Both the position numbers and the translations under genes were made by a program. A DNA stretch of 64,000 bases from Sclerodactyla briareus (lineage: Eukaryota > Echinodermata > Holothuroidea > Dendrochirotida > Sclerodactylidae): NCBI GenBank assembly GCA_026419785.1, contig JAODTK010005671.1, forward strand, positions 1-64,000, in the 5' to 3' direction. This document shows, in pieces, positions 46,128 through 56,880 of the stretch. The number at the start of each line of letters is the position of its first letter. Within the stretch, counting starts at the first letter, position 1. Below the pieces are notes generated by a model. The model did not search any database. It was not told the DNA's origin and saw nothing but the letters and a program-made list of their open reading frames with translations.

Positions 46128-46536
46128 CTTTCAGAGGGGAACCATTAATAGGCATCCATAAATACCATGTGTGACCTACCTATGTATGTTTAGGGTATGG
46201 AAGTGGCTTATAACAGGGTATAAGAGCAGTACTGGCTGTCCAATGAGGATGTAAGCCGGATGAGCAATCATAAACATACGTAGGTACACGCAAAAGGCAA
46301 ATCATGTGAATAGAGCATATATGCCTTGTGAACAACGAGGACATAATCCATGACACACAAATTTCATGCGCTGATGGGCAGGTAATCAAAAACTGTAATG
46401 CAATACTGCCAATTATAGATAGTGTTTCCATGAAATCTTTCAATTTTTCTCTCAGAAACTCCTAATGAATAATTCATGACATCATGATAGGATACAAAGT
46501 CTTTGTCTATGCACCTGCTCCTTCAACTTCCTGTTA

Positions 46537-46843
46537 CAGGGTTCCTGCAGATTCTGGGCAATCAATTTCCATGACCTTTCCATGACCAAATAGGATTTTC
46601 ATGAACCCAAACATGAACTTTCTTCTATTAGATCCTACATAGAATTTTCAACTGAACATCCAAGAGAGAGCTAAAGCAATAATGGCAACAGCTGTGAGAA
46701 AGTAACAAGATAACTTCATGAAAATTTCATGACTTTTCATGACTCACAAACTTTTCACAGAATTTCAAAACTTTTCCAGGACTGGATTTTTATTGATGAA
46801 ATTCCATGACCTTTCCAGGTTTTCCACGACCACAGGAACCCTG
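46537..46843. mobile_element. MITE with 11-bp perfect TIRs and CTGTTA target duplication
   Basis: Begins CAGGGTTCCTG (46537-46547) and ends CAGGAACCCTG (46833-46843), exact reverse complements. CTGTTA stands directly on both sides (46531-46536 and 46844-46849). The 307-bp interior is rich in TTTCCATGAC/TTTCATGA words and has no coding frame. CAGGG-type ends suggest the hAT superfamily, although that group normally duplicates 8 bp and only 6 are identical here. A related element lies at 15021-15313. Confidence 0.8.
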
Positions 46844-46975
46844 CTGTTACGACATCATCCCGCCTTTATTTCTTCAACAATACCCGCATATCTGTTCATT
46901 ATTCCCTAATTGACAAATCGTGACATCCTTACCTTATCAGCCCTGCTGAAGGTTCACTGCTAAATGAAACCGACT

Positions 46976-47755
46976 GAAGACTGTTAGCTAGTAGGAGCAG
47001 AATAATATATTATAGCTGTCAAGGCTTATAGAGCCACAACAACCTGTCTCAAGACCATTAGCAGGTAGAAGCAGAATAATACATATTGCTGTTGAGGCTT
47101 ATAGAACTACAACAACCGGTCTCAAGACTGTTGACTGGTAGGAGCAGAATAATATATTATAGCTGTCAAGGCTTATAGAGCCACAACAACCTGTCTCAAG
47201 ACTGTTAGCTAGTGGGAGCAGAATAATATATTATAGCTGTCAAGGCTTATAGAGCCACAACAACCTGTCTCAAGACCGTTAGCTGGTAGGAGCAGAATAA
47301 TATATTATAGCTGTCAAGGCTTATAGAGCCACAACAACCTGTCTCAAGACTGTTAGCTAGTAGGAGCAGAATAATATATTATAGCTGTCAAGGCTTATAG
47401 AACCACAACAACCTGTCTCAAGACCGTTAGCTGGTAGGAGCAGAATGACATATTATAGCTGTCAATGATTATACCACCATAACAACCTGTTTCAAGACTT
47501 AACTAGTAGGGGCAGAATCTACATCATAGCTGTCAAGGCTTATAGAACCACAACAACCTGTCTCAAGACCGTTAGCTGGTAGGAGCAGAACAGAGAGAGA
47601 CAATTATCTAGTACTGCACACCAAAACTAAAATTGTTAATGTTTATATGAACCATAACAACCTGTCTCAAGACTGTTACCTAATAGGAGCAGAACAATAC
47701 GTTATAGCTGCCAAAGATTATAGAACCATGACAACCTGTCTCAAGACTTGAAGTA
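46976..47755. repeat. 74-bp minisatellite, about 10 copies
   Basis: The unit reads GACTGTTAGCTAGTAGGAGC, AGAATAATATATTATAGCTG, TCAAGGCTTATAGAGCCACA, ACAACCTGTCTCAA. The first six or seven copies are nearly identical; later copies (from about 47450) diverge and include an insertion with AGAGAGAGACAATTATC. Lies within a BLTP1 intron. Related to the array at 48.85-50.4 kb. Confidence 0.88.
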
Positions 47756-47759
47756 CAAT

Positions 47760-48850
47760 GGTCACGAAATGGATTCCCTCTAAAATTCACAGACTGTTTC
47801 TATAATGAAATGGTAGGTTTTATTATTTACAGTACTTATTGCCATTAATGGAATTTTCCACTTTACATCTAGGTGAAGTCTTACTTTGACTGGACAACTC
47901 CTTATATTACCATGTATCGTCCCGGTCAGCGTGGTCGAATTTATAATTTTTAAATGGAATGTTACAGTGCAACTGGCCCTTTCCGTCTGGACTCTTGTGC
48001 AATACGTACCGGCTGTCGCTGTTTTCCTATTTACTATTGTTATACTGGATGGAGCGTGAATTATAAGAGTCCAAAGAGGTAAGCTTTAGTGTGTATTTGT
48101 AGTGTTTGAATAGAATGAGTTTTGTAGAATTAGGCATTTATGCGAATCATTAATGCGTCTAGTTTAGCCTACTTAGTATGGGTTGTAGTAAGCGTGGGTT
48201 GTAGCAAGTGGCACGTGCGCATCAAAGAAGAGCCTACACCACACGCAAACATATATTACAACTTTGTTATTACCTGCGCAGCATACGCGCGCGTATGAAA
48301 CCATTATCGATTGTGTTGGTTCTTGTACAGAATTCAGCATCATCAGGAACACAAGCAAGGAGCTTAACAGTACTAGTGACAGAATGGGCGATCCATACGT
48401 TAGGCTACGGCGGATGTGAGTAAGGGGAGATGGTGCTATGCGCGTCGTAAAAAGTCAGTTTCGCGTCGGGCCACGCAAGCGGATTTGGTACATGACTAGC
48501 GTGAAACAACGCCTTCTCATGCAAATGCAACCAGCTTCGGGCAAAATTGACATTTGCCACGTAATGGCAACAATGCAAATTGTACAGGACTTAGGCCGCC
48601 ATGCCATCAGTTGGGTTAAGGCAAGCGGTGCGCTCTAGCAGTTAATAATACTATATGGGTGATATAAAATCATAGCTATGAGACAATACAATCATAGCTG
48701 TCACAATCTAGGAGAAAAATCTTGTGAAGTACAAAGCCTAATTTTACTGTCATTGACGGTCAGTCGGGCAATTCAAGGTCATTTGCATTTTTTGATAACA
48801 TTCCCAAGAGGATTATGAAAAGTTGTTTTCTTGTGACCAATTACTTTAAT
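47760..48850. other. Intron sequence between two related minisatellites
   Basis: No exon recognised on the minus strand. A plus-strand frame at 48438-48638 (start MRVVKSQFRVGPRKR) has no recognisable family. The sequence is ordinary intron with palindromic CGCGCGTATG near 48290. Confidence 0.4.
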
Positions 48851-48854
48851 GGTA

Positions 48855-50400
48855 GGAGCGGAATAGAGAGAGACAATTATCGAGTTTACCCCCCCCCCCA
48901 CATACTAAAACTAAAATTTTAACGTTAGATGACCATTACAATGTGTCTCAAGACCTGTTAGCAGAGGAGCAGAACAATAATCATAGCTTATGTCAAAGCT
49001 GTAGAACATACCAACCGTCTCAAGACAGTTAAATGTTGGGAGCAGAACGAAAGGGATAGGCCATTAAAAATTTCCTATTTCAGCCACATATAGCTGTTCA
49101 AGGCCTATACAACTACATTGACTGTCTCAAGGACTGTAACTAGGGGAGCAGAACAGGGATAGGCTATTATCTATTACCATACTCACCTGTTAAGGCTTAC
49201 ACACCATATCACCAGTCTCAAAAGACGTAGCTAGTAGGAGCAGAACAATACATCATAGCTGACAAGGCTTATAAACCAATCCAAACTGTACAAGAATTTT
49301 TAATTGTCAGATAGAAGGAGCAGACAATACATCATAGCCGTCAAAGCTTAAACCAATCCAACCTGTACAAGAATGTTTAATTGTTAATTAGAAGGAGCAA
49401 ACACTACATCATGCTGTCAAGGCTTATAACCACATCCAACTATACGAGAATGTTTTATTGTTCATTAGAGGAGCAGAACAATACATCCTAGCTGCAAGGC
49501 TATAAACCAATCCCACCCTGTACAAGATTAATTGTTCCTTAGAAGGCTTCCGAACATACTCAAGCTGTCAAGGCTTATAACCATCCAACCTGTACAAGAT
49601 GTGAATTGTGTCATTAGAAGGGCAAAACAATAACATCATAGCTTCAATCTTATAAACCAATCCAACCGGTCAAGAATGTTTAATGGTTCATTAGAAGGAG
49701 CAAAACAATACATCATAGCTGTCAAGGCTTATACCAATCCCACCTGTCAGAATGGTTTAATGTTTCTATTAGAGAGCAGAACATCAATCATAGCTGTCAA
49801 GGCTTATAAACCTTCCAACCTGACAAGGATGTTAAAATTGTTCATTAGAAGGACCGAACAATACATCATAGCTGTCAATGCTTATAAACCAATCCAACCT
49901 GTACAAGAATGTTTTATTGTTCATTAAAGGCAGAACATACATATAGCTGTCAAGCTTATAACCATCCACCTGTCAAGAAGGTACTTGTTCATTAGAAGGA
50001 GCAGAACAATACATTCATCCTGTCAAGGCTATAAACCAATCAAACCTGTACAAGAATGTTTAATTGCTCATTAGAAGGAGCAGACCAATCATCAGCTGTC
50101 TGCTTCTAAACCAATCCACCTGTACTAAATGTTTAAAATTGTTTTTTAGAAGGAGCAGAACAATACATCATAGCTGTCAAGGCTTATAAAAATAAACCAA
50201 TCCAACCTGTACAAGACATGTTTAATTGTTCATTAGAAGGACAGAACCAACATCATAGCTGTCAAAGCTTATAAACCAAACCAACCTGTACAAGAATGTT
50301 TAATTGTTCATTGTGTAAAAGAAGGAGGCAGAACAATATATGATAAGCCGCCAAGGCCTATGCAACTACTAGTGGGAGCAGAGCTTAAAATAGGCCATAT
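48855..50400. repeat. 80-bp minisatellite, about 17 noisy copies
   Basis: The unit reads GTTCATTAGAAGGAGCAGAA, CAATACATCATAGCTGTCAA, GGCTTATAAACCAATCCAAC, CTGTACAAGAATGTTTAATT. It shares AGGAGCAGAA and ATCATAGCTGTCAAGGCTTA with the 74-bp array about 1 kb to the left. Most copies carry one to several single-base losses at different places. Confidence 0.85.
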
Positions 50401-50957
50401 AGTGTCTATTACCACACATCATTGCCTTGAAGATTCATGCCCTCCTTTCCAGCACGAAGCTCCTATCTGTAGTAATCTATTGTCCTGCCTGATATAAAAA
50501 CTACAATTGAAAAAAAAATCTGTTTGAAATGGACAGATTAAGTTAAAATTAATAATTTCTTGGAAATGTGTCTCTGTGCAAAACGATACATTTGTTTACG
50601 GCCGGTCAATTTTCTTTTGGAAATTTGCAGACTGAACACCCTCTTCTTCAAGAAATTGGCAAGGAGTTTGAGTGCTGTAATGTTGCCTGAAGTTTTCGTT
50701 GCAGATGAGGTATCGAATGAGGCATTCAATTTCAATATCATTGAAGCCTATCTCTGGAATATTTTAAAGGCTGAAGGGAACTTGAGGTGTTAACAACCAA
50801 ATGAAAAAGTCCCAAGGCTGAAAATCTACACAAGCAGAAAGTGAACTAAGCACTCTAACACTCCACTCCAGCTGTCAATTTTAGTGTGGCATTCATCAAC
50901 ATAGATAGCCACTGAAGATTCCAATTTCAGTTCATCCCAGTGATTTCCCTGCTACAC

Positions 50958-51103
50958 CGGTTCTTGATCCCCGAGTCCGACTCAGTGGAAGCTCTCTTCA
51001 TCAGGCGACTGGCCTCATTACCAAGAACATCCTCTATAGCCAGGACTCTGCCTGTACAGGCCTTGGGAACGACCAGCAGCTCCGTCAGCCGCCGCATGTC
51101 GTA
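50958..51103 (-). CDS. BLTP1: BLTP1 exon with YDMRRLTELL
   Basis: After CGTTTCCAG the minus strand reads YDMRRLTELLVVPKA and, with slips, WYRRSLARRMFLGNEASRL, then MKRASTESDSGIKNR up to CCG|GTGTAG. Vertebrate BLTP1 has YDMRRLTEILAFPKAWYRRS and IARRLFLGD: this is the best known signature of the family, close to the groove's C-terminal third. The preceding exon ends RQFS, so the joined sequence QFS|YDMRRL is in phase. Frame slips lie at the GTCGTTCCC, GCCTGTAC and CTGGCTATAG positions. Confidence 0.9.
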
Positions 51104-51504
51104 CTGGAAACGACCGCTGGCCCATGTCACAAATCACTATATGGAGGAAATTGTGAAGAGAGTGATCAGGTGCATAATTCTAGTGACTGCAGTGATTATT
51201 TGATTTGATCTGGAATCTACGGGTTCAGGAGGCCAAGTAAGGCGATCAAGGAACCCTGGCCGTAATGATCATGGATGAGCCAAGGTGGAACTCGATACTA
51301 TTCTCGACTCGAGCTCAGATATATCGAGGGAGGGGTGACAAATCCCAACCTACTCCCGGGTCCACCTTTTCACGTCCCCATACAAAAGGAAATTACGCTG
51401 AAACCAGAAACTGACCACTTTGTGGAACCTGTGGGGAGACGTAAGTTCAAGGTGACTGCTCCCCTAGCTGATCCGATATCCAAAAAACACACTCCACAAC
51501 CCCA

Positions 51505-51660
51505 GAAAGTCTGAGACCCTGCCCCACCGCAACGGCAAGAAGTACAGCCATATAAGGAAAAAACGTCTGGTGGACTGCTGGATTTCGAACCCAAATATTG
51601 CTGGTATATTATCACTGATACCATCTGCCATTCTCCTTCTGTGACTTACTATCAATAATG
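51505..51660 (-). repeat. tRNA-derived SINE
   Basis: Minus strand: ATGGCAGATGGTATCAGTGA (A-box-like) and, about 35 bp on, GGGTTCGAAATCC (B-box-like, about 51577-51589). The downstream body has GTCCACCAGACG. Head structure resembles a tRNA; no intact cloverleaf. Confidence 0.5.
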
Positions 51661-52068
51661 AAGTACCTAATACATTTCCAAGGTACCGAAGGAATAGCTA
51701 ATTACTAGGACTGCCAACTTTTGGGCCAGGACCTCAGTGGAAATCAACTCCATACATCAACTTTTTGAAACTCATGGGGGAAAAAACCTATTCAGCAATG
51801 AACTGAGCTGGCTGTGAACTATAGATGTCTTTTATTAGGTAACAAGGCTCAAATAAACTGAAGTAGTTTTTTTTTCCCCTATGTGCATGTGTGATGGATT
51901 ATCCAACATTCATGAATACCTAGATTGGTTTTCTGCAATCTGCTGCGTCAGAGGTATAATCAAAACCAGTATTGTTAGCAATCAAGTGTAGGGTGATCGC
52001 ATATTTGGTTGAGTGAGAATGTATGGTCCTCCCGAAAAGTCTTTTTAGGCAACAATTAAAAATTTCAC

Positions 52069-52297
52069 AGAGAACTGGCGCCCCCCCCCCCGGTTGATGA
52101 GGTCTTGGCTGGTGATCCAGGGGGGCGGTCGGGGTGCTGTGCTGGAAGGAGAGTCCCTGGTGGTCGTGGAACTCCCTGATCCGCTTCGGCTATGTTGACC
52201 TGACAAGGATCAGCTCCAGAGAGAGGGCTTCCTCCCCAGCCCCACAGACCCTGCTGCTGCTGCTGCTGTCTGGGCTTGCTGCCTTCCTCAGAGGCAT
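52069..52297 (-). CDS. BLTP1: BLTP1 exon, Gln/Ser-rich linker ending WITSQDLINR-RQFS
   Basis: Starts after CTTTACCTGACAG and ends CAGTTCTCT|GTGAAA. It reads ASEEGSKPRQQQQQQGLWGW and GGSPLSGADP, then, after a slip, GQHSRSGSGSSTTTRDSPSS, TAPRPPPWITSQDLINR and, after a G run (52081-52090), RQFS. RQFS joins in phase to YDMRRL of the next exon. The Gln run is a CAG microsatellite. The linker itself is not alignable from memory, so assignment rests on phase and position. Confidence 0.72.
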
Positions 52298-53010
52298 CTG
52301 TCAGGTAAAGAAGGAATTAGACTATTCTTCAGGGTAATCTAGGAACTTGTGACATGTGAATGGGGATAGTCATCAGTGGGAAATGACCTTTTCACAGTAA
52401 ATATAGATTATCAAATTAGAATATAATGATATAAAATAGGCGTTAGATTCAAGTGTTTGATCCAGGTTGGACTGAAGGCGGTATGGGAGGGGGGGGGGGG
52501 GGCAGCTAACACCCCAAACCACAAGATGTAAATTCTGGAAAGGGCTTAAAATGATATCCAGCAGGGAAAACTCTAGAGTCTAGAGCCGATTATTGGCACT
52601 GGACTAATTTCACGGGACGAAAAGCCCATACCCCCATAATTGAAATAATTCCAAGTCATAACCCCAGTGGCTGACCAAACTGGCGCAAGTTGGAGATCTG
52701 TGACGTATAAAAATTGGATCAACAAACGAACATGTTGCAGGGCAAGACTACTGTCACCCCACAAAATCACTATCCAAAAGAAACCATTTGGAGAGTCTCA
52801 TAAAACCTGACTGATATTCGAAACCATGGCTCCTGGATGGAAAGCTGACACTTGAACAGTGTGCCCATCTTCAGGTTAATACACCTATTTGCATATTACA
52901 GTGTCGATTTGTTTAATCACCTTTCCAACAGACAGGGAGCTAGGCAGGGAAGACCTGTGGGGGGGGGGTGGGGGGAGTGTGTCTGGAAGGAGGGGAATCT
53001 GTGATCTAAC

Positions 53011-53217
53011 CTGGCTGTGCTTTGTTGCTGGCCTTTCGGTTGCTCTGTCACCTCTGTGAGGTCTTTCTGCAGTTGTTTCCCCGTATGGAGGAAGACGGTC
53101 AGGGAGCAAGTTTGACAGGACCACCTGAGAAGTGGAGACCAGAAGTAGCGATTCGGGACTCCAGGGTATAACGGCCCCTGAGAGAGGCCTAGTCCTGTCG
53201 GCGTCAGAATATCTCCT
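53011..53217 (-). CDS. BLTP1: BLTP1 exon, 207 nt, frame unsure
   Basis: Bordered by CCCCATTCAG and AGCCAG|GTTAGA. Frame 1 is open throughout (RRYSDADRTRPLSGAVIPWS, then ESLLLVSTSQVVLSNLLP). The second open frame has SCQTCSLTVFLHTGKQLQK, and the third has GRYTLESRIATSGLHFSGG, both looking like beta-strand sequence of the groove. The true reading probably crosses frames, as in other exons here. The clean splice signals and location upstream of the Gln-rich exon support a real exon. Confidence 0.62.
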
Positions 53218-53885
53218 CTGAATGGGGATCAAAAACATATTGCGCTACTTATTAATGAAAGATCTCTGCGTGAATGTCAGCTGACAAGAATATAGGACAG
53301 TGCAGAGTGTCTTCAGGAATGAAAGTATCCATCAACATTATAGAAACCAAGCAGAATCAACAAGTTTGAAATGCTAACGTTGGAATTCCACAGAATTCTG
53401 TCGATTGCTGATAATAGAGTCTGCTGATAACTGGGAGGTGTTTAGGCCTAGCTGGCGCCATTCCGACTCTCAACACCAAGTCTGACGACTGAAAACGCAG
53501 TGTATAACTGAAGGGTTGGGACTGAACGAAAATTATACATAATGGATTACAGCAATTGTTACGTTTCTTATTTTAGTCTTAGTCTTGGTGAGAGTCGGAA
53601 GGGGCCCCAGGCAATAGGCCTAAACACCCTCCAGAGTTAAGTTTAAGAGGGAGGAAATAATTTTGATACCTCCTGCCATCCTCTCGCCGACCTGCTCCGT
53701 AAAGAAGAAAGAATCCCCCCCCGTGCCGAGGTGAGGTGTAGTAGGAGCACTCTATACTGGAGCCTTGAGACAAAACGGGAGGAAAAATCAGACAATGTGT
53801 CATTAGTTTCAATTAGTGCTCTGAGGTATAGGCAAATTCAACACACAATACCAGGGAAATATCAGTTAGATGGCATTGATAGGAA

Positions 53886-54480
53886 ATGATTTCACCTAGA
53901 TCCTCCAATCAACCTCTTGCCAACCAGCTCTTGCAGAGAAGAAAGCTAGGAGCCAGAGCAGGAGCTGTGGTAGAGGCACCAACCACTAGAGGCCAGCTGA
54001 GAGGATATAAGGCACTGTATCAGACAGGCCTCAATAGCGGTGAGGGCAGGTATGGTGAGTGTCCGCCTGCAAGGCGCGAGTTCCCTGGAGAAACACTGGT
54101 ACACCAAATTTCACCCCGCTCCTTTCCGTGTAGAAAAGTGGCTGCACGAGTGACAAGCTACACTCTAGTCTGTCAGATTCGGGACGTTAAATGGCGACCC
54201 GGGAGCAGGAAGTCTACCCTGCCTCGTTACTCAGGTCACTCTTCGAAAAGAGTAGGCGAAATTCGCGGTTGTCCTTCCACACCAAAAACTGGAGTCTCCA
54301 CAATTTCGACTAAGGAATAAGGGATTGCCTATGTCAGCTGAAGCACCTTCGGGTGGGCGCATAACACGAGGCGTTAAGAAGTATAAAACAGGCCTCACTA
54401 AAGTGTACCAGTATTAGGTCATGCCCGAATAAAGGTACAACTAGCATTTTTGACCAATTTGTGCCTAATAAAAGCCACTG
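53886..54480 (+). other. Open frame in a probable SINE or other repeat
   Basis: A 144-codon plus-strand frame (to 54320) with no recognised domain. The DNA contains ATTCGGGACGTTAAATGGCG, CTTCGAAAAGAGTAGG and GGTGGGCGCATAACACG phrases of the kind found in interspersed repeats. A splice-bounded gene is not supported. Probably a repeat, identity unsure. Confidence 0.25.
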
Positions 54481-54989
54481 TGAAGATAAAATTAGGATCT
54501 AAAACAGTTTGTGCAGCTTTTGAAATAGTGCAGACTTGTGAGCAATTTAGGGAGAATGGTAGAAAAACCTGTATGTGTCTAAGTTTTGTGTACGACGGAC
54601 TGCTATGAGGTCCTCAAAGTGTGTGAGCAATCTTGCGCATCTGGAAGGAGCATTGTTGCCATGCAACACCAGCTATTTAAATGCTGGGTTGTTGTAATTT
54701 AGTCCCCTCTGAGTGAGCCTCTCATACAATGAATGGGGTGGTATTGCATATTTTTAGCTAGATGCTAATACATTTCACTGGTACAATGAGCCTTGGACAT
54801 AGCAATATGTTAAGCATGTGCCGTTCCACAGGTCTTTGGCAAAATTCTAACAACGTGCATGCTCCAGTGCTTGCATTCTAGACCATTTTTAAAGGTTAAT
54901 CTTTGACTGCAAAATCATTGATTGCGAATCGTTCGGAACCTATGGGAAGCCTGAGGACTTTACTGCAGTGCTGTGAACAAGGAATGTCT

Positions 54990-55290
54990 CCTGAAATGTT
55001 CCATGCACCACGTGTAAAGTGGGGGTACCATTGTGAGTGACTGTGAAGAGTAGCGAGTGCAGTATGTGGCAGCCCTACTGGGAAGTCAACTGGGGAACAC
55101 GATGAAGGAGTATGAACTGATGCGTCGGGGGAGAGAACAAGCATGGGGTGCATGCTGTATAGAGGGTGTACTATAAGCACTAAGTACTAAGTCACAGATG
55201 ATCAGGGGTGTATCTTTGAAGTGCTTAGAGCATGTCCCAGAGTGGAAAAGCGCTATATAGAATAATATATATATTATCATTATAACAACC
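54990..55290 (-). repeat. Interspersed repeat, inverted partner of 39.23-39.42 kb
   Basis: See the partner copy. On the plus strand this copy ends AAGCGCTATATAGAATAATA followed by AT-rich sequence, an end typical of CR1/L2-type LINE tails and of SINEs that borrow them. Confidence 0.45.
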
Positions 55291-55416
55291 AAATATAATG
55301 AGAAACATCAGAAAGATGGAGATGGATGAATTGGTTTCACATCTGACTTCATCTCTCGTCGACAGCTCAGGCAGATGAAATGACAGCTCAGGCAGGGCAG
55401 CTGAGGCGACACTTAC

Positions 55417-55572
55417 CTAAGAGGCCGGTTAAACAAGTCAGATGGAGATAGACGGCGCACAGGGAAGTAGAGAATGACGTCGACAGGGGAAGGTGGTGTA
55501 GTCCCGGCAGATGAGGGATTACCAGGAATTGGTGGAGGCACAATGTCATCCGTCTTCGAGAGGGTGGGTTCT
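55417..55572 (-). CDS. BLTP1: BLTP1 exon with SPVDVILYF
   Basis: From TTTCTCCCCGTAG to CTTAG|GTAAGT, 156 nt, open in one frame: EPTLSKTDDIVPPPIPGNPS, SAGTTPPSPVDVILYFPVRR and LSPSDLFNRPLR. Vertebrate BLTP1 has a Ser/Pro-rich linker, then a VDVVVLLHVQPSQIRFSCLP-type strand pair. The start of that strand (VDVILYF) matches, and a slip near 55476 would bring the rest (PSxIxLTCLP-like) into register. Strong splice signals. Confidence 0.72.
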
Positions 55573-55679
55573 CTACGGGGAGAAATGGTGGCAGTGAGAA
55601 GAATTGGGTGGAAAGATATTATAGTGGTAGGTAACCAAACCAAGATGAAGTTGATACGGCATCTTTGGGTTGCCCTGAC

Positions 55680-56290
55680 AGCAGTGTGGGGACTGGAGTT
55701 TGGTCCCGGTCTCGAGACCGGTGTTGAAGGACTCGGTCTGGACTCGAACTCTGGATTCCAGACTCGGACTCGGTCTCGGACTTGGTCTCAATTGTGTTGT
55801 CCATGTTGTGCTTAGACTTTTTCAACAATTTCCTTTGTATATATTCATAATGGTGACTCTAATTAACTATCTATCTATCTATGTAATCAAATAAAGTCAG
55901 CAGAGAGACCGTCAAACATACTAATACTTTTAAAAATTATTGGATTCAATGGACTCGGACTTGGACGCCGACTCGGCTGCTGGGACTCGGTCCGAGTACA
56001 GGTTCAAGACCGGCTAAAAATTACTGGCAAAAATCCTGAAAATTATGACGAAGAATATACAAATTTTACATTGAATTCAAAAACATTTGTCAATGTTCGA
56101 ATTTGCATGAGCAACTAACTAAGAGCACAAATGTTGTGTCCAATGTTGTAGCTCAGACTAATTGTCAACCAATTTCCTCTGTATATATTTCATTCAATGG
56201 CGGACTAAATTACTATAGTTTCTATGTATCAAATAAAGTCTATGCAGAGAGATCGTCAACATTATTAACTACTATCAGACACATCATTGA
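55680..56290. repeat. Two diverged ~300-bp direct repeats with GACTCG runs
   Basis: Each copy has a GACTCGG-rich block (55730-55785; 55945-56000), then CAATTTCCTNTGTATATATT (55828; 56168) and ATCAAATAAAGTC(T)(A)(T)GCAGAGAGA (55888; 56228). The GACTCG blocks are partly palindromic (GGTCTCGAGACC near 55713). Non-coding; probably two insertions or a duplication of one element. Confidence 0.55.
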
Positions 56291-56419
56291 GGGTTGAGGT
56301 AATTTGAGCTGAATAGAATGAGCTTCATCTATCCAGTTGTGGTCAAGTTATGCTTTACAAGCAAAAATCAGAATGTTCTGCACAAGTAATTACGGCTCCA
56401 TACTCTGTGCTCTCCATGA

Positions 56420-56712
56420 CAACTGTGAAGAAGTATACCACAAGTTCACATCATCTAAACCAGCTCCAGGTTCCTGCCCCAGGCAAGAGCTTTCAGAGGC
56501 TGAAGTTCCTGCAGGCAGCACTTAACTCCGGAACAACTCCCAGTACATCTTCAATCGTTGGACATAGTAAAACAATCAAGAGTAACCTTCAAACCTATTC
56601 TCCCTTCCTATTTAACTTTAGTTGTCAATTTGTTACTTTCTCCTCCCATGAAGCGGTTTGAGCAAACACTCCTATTTTGATTCTGCGCTATACAAGATTT
56701 ATTATTATCACA
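56420..56712 (+). mobile_element. 3' end of a CR1/L2-type LINE
   Basis: The plus strand reads KTIKSNLQTYSPFLF near 56566-56610, the usual FKSNLKTYLF-like C-terminus of these LINE proteins. It is followed by a short 3' UTR ending CTGCGCTATACAAGATTTAT and TATTATCAC. Upstream frames are broken. Only the tail is present. Confidence 0.55.
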
Positions 56713-56788
56713 ATTATGACAGAGAATGCGTCACAGATCCGGCCTGCAAAGTAGTCACCTTTGTCCACTTGCTACAATGAGGCCTTAC

Positions 56789-56880
56789 CTGGAGGGTCGT
56801 TGCTGAGGGGTCGTCTCGCAGGTGGGATCACCTTGAGGGCCTGTTCCAGGAAGTCTAGTATCTCGTAGTTATACAATCTC
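56789..56880 (-). CDS. BLTP1: BLTP1 exon with LYNYEILDFLEQAL
   Basis: A 92-nt exon between CCGTTTTTGCAG and CTCCAG|GTAAGG, reading RLYNYEILDFLEQALKVIPP and ARRPLSNDPP without a break. It is an amphipathic helix followed by a polar linker. I cannot place it against a specific vertebrate segment from memory, but strong splice signals, strand and position within the series make BLTP1 the best assignment. The phase does not join directly to the 55417-55572 exon, so either a small exon between them was missed or a base is lost. Confidence 0.65.

Noticed and set aside
46976-50400. Regularly spaced repeats reminiscent of a CRISPR array
   Set aside because: The whole 74-80-bp unit repeats with no unique spacers, and the setting is a eukaryotic intron.
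52134-52337. Plus-strand frame with poly-Leu
   Set aside because: Antisense to the CAG run of a BLTP1 exon; the apparent plus-strand donor is the mirror of the minus-strand acceptor.
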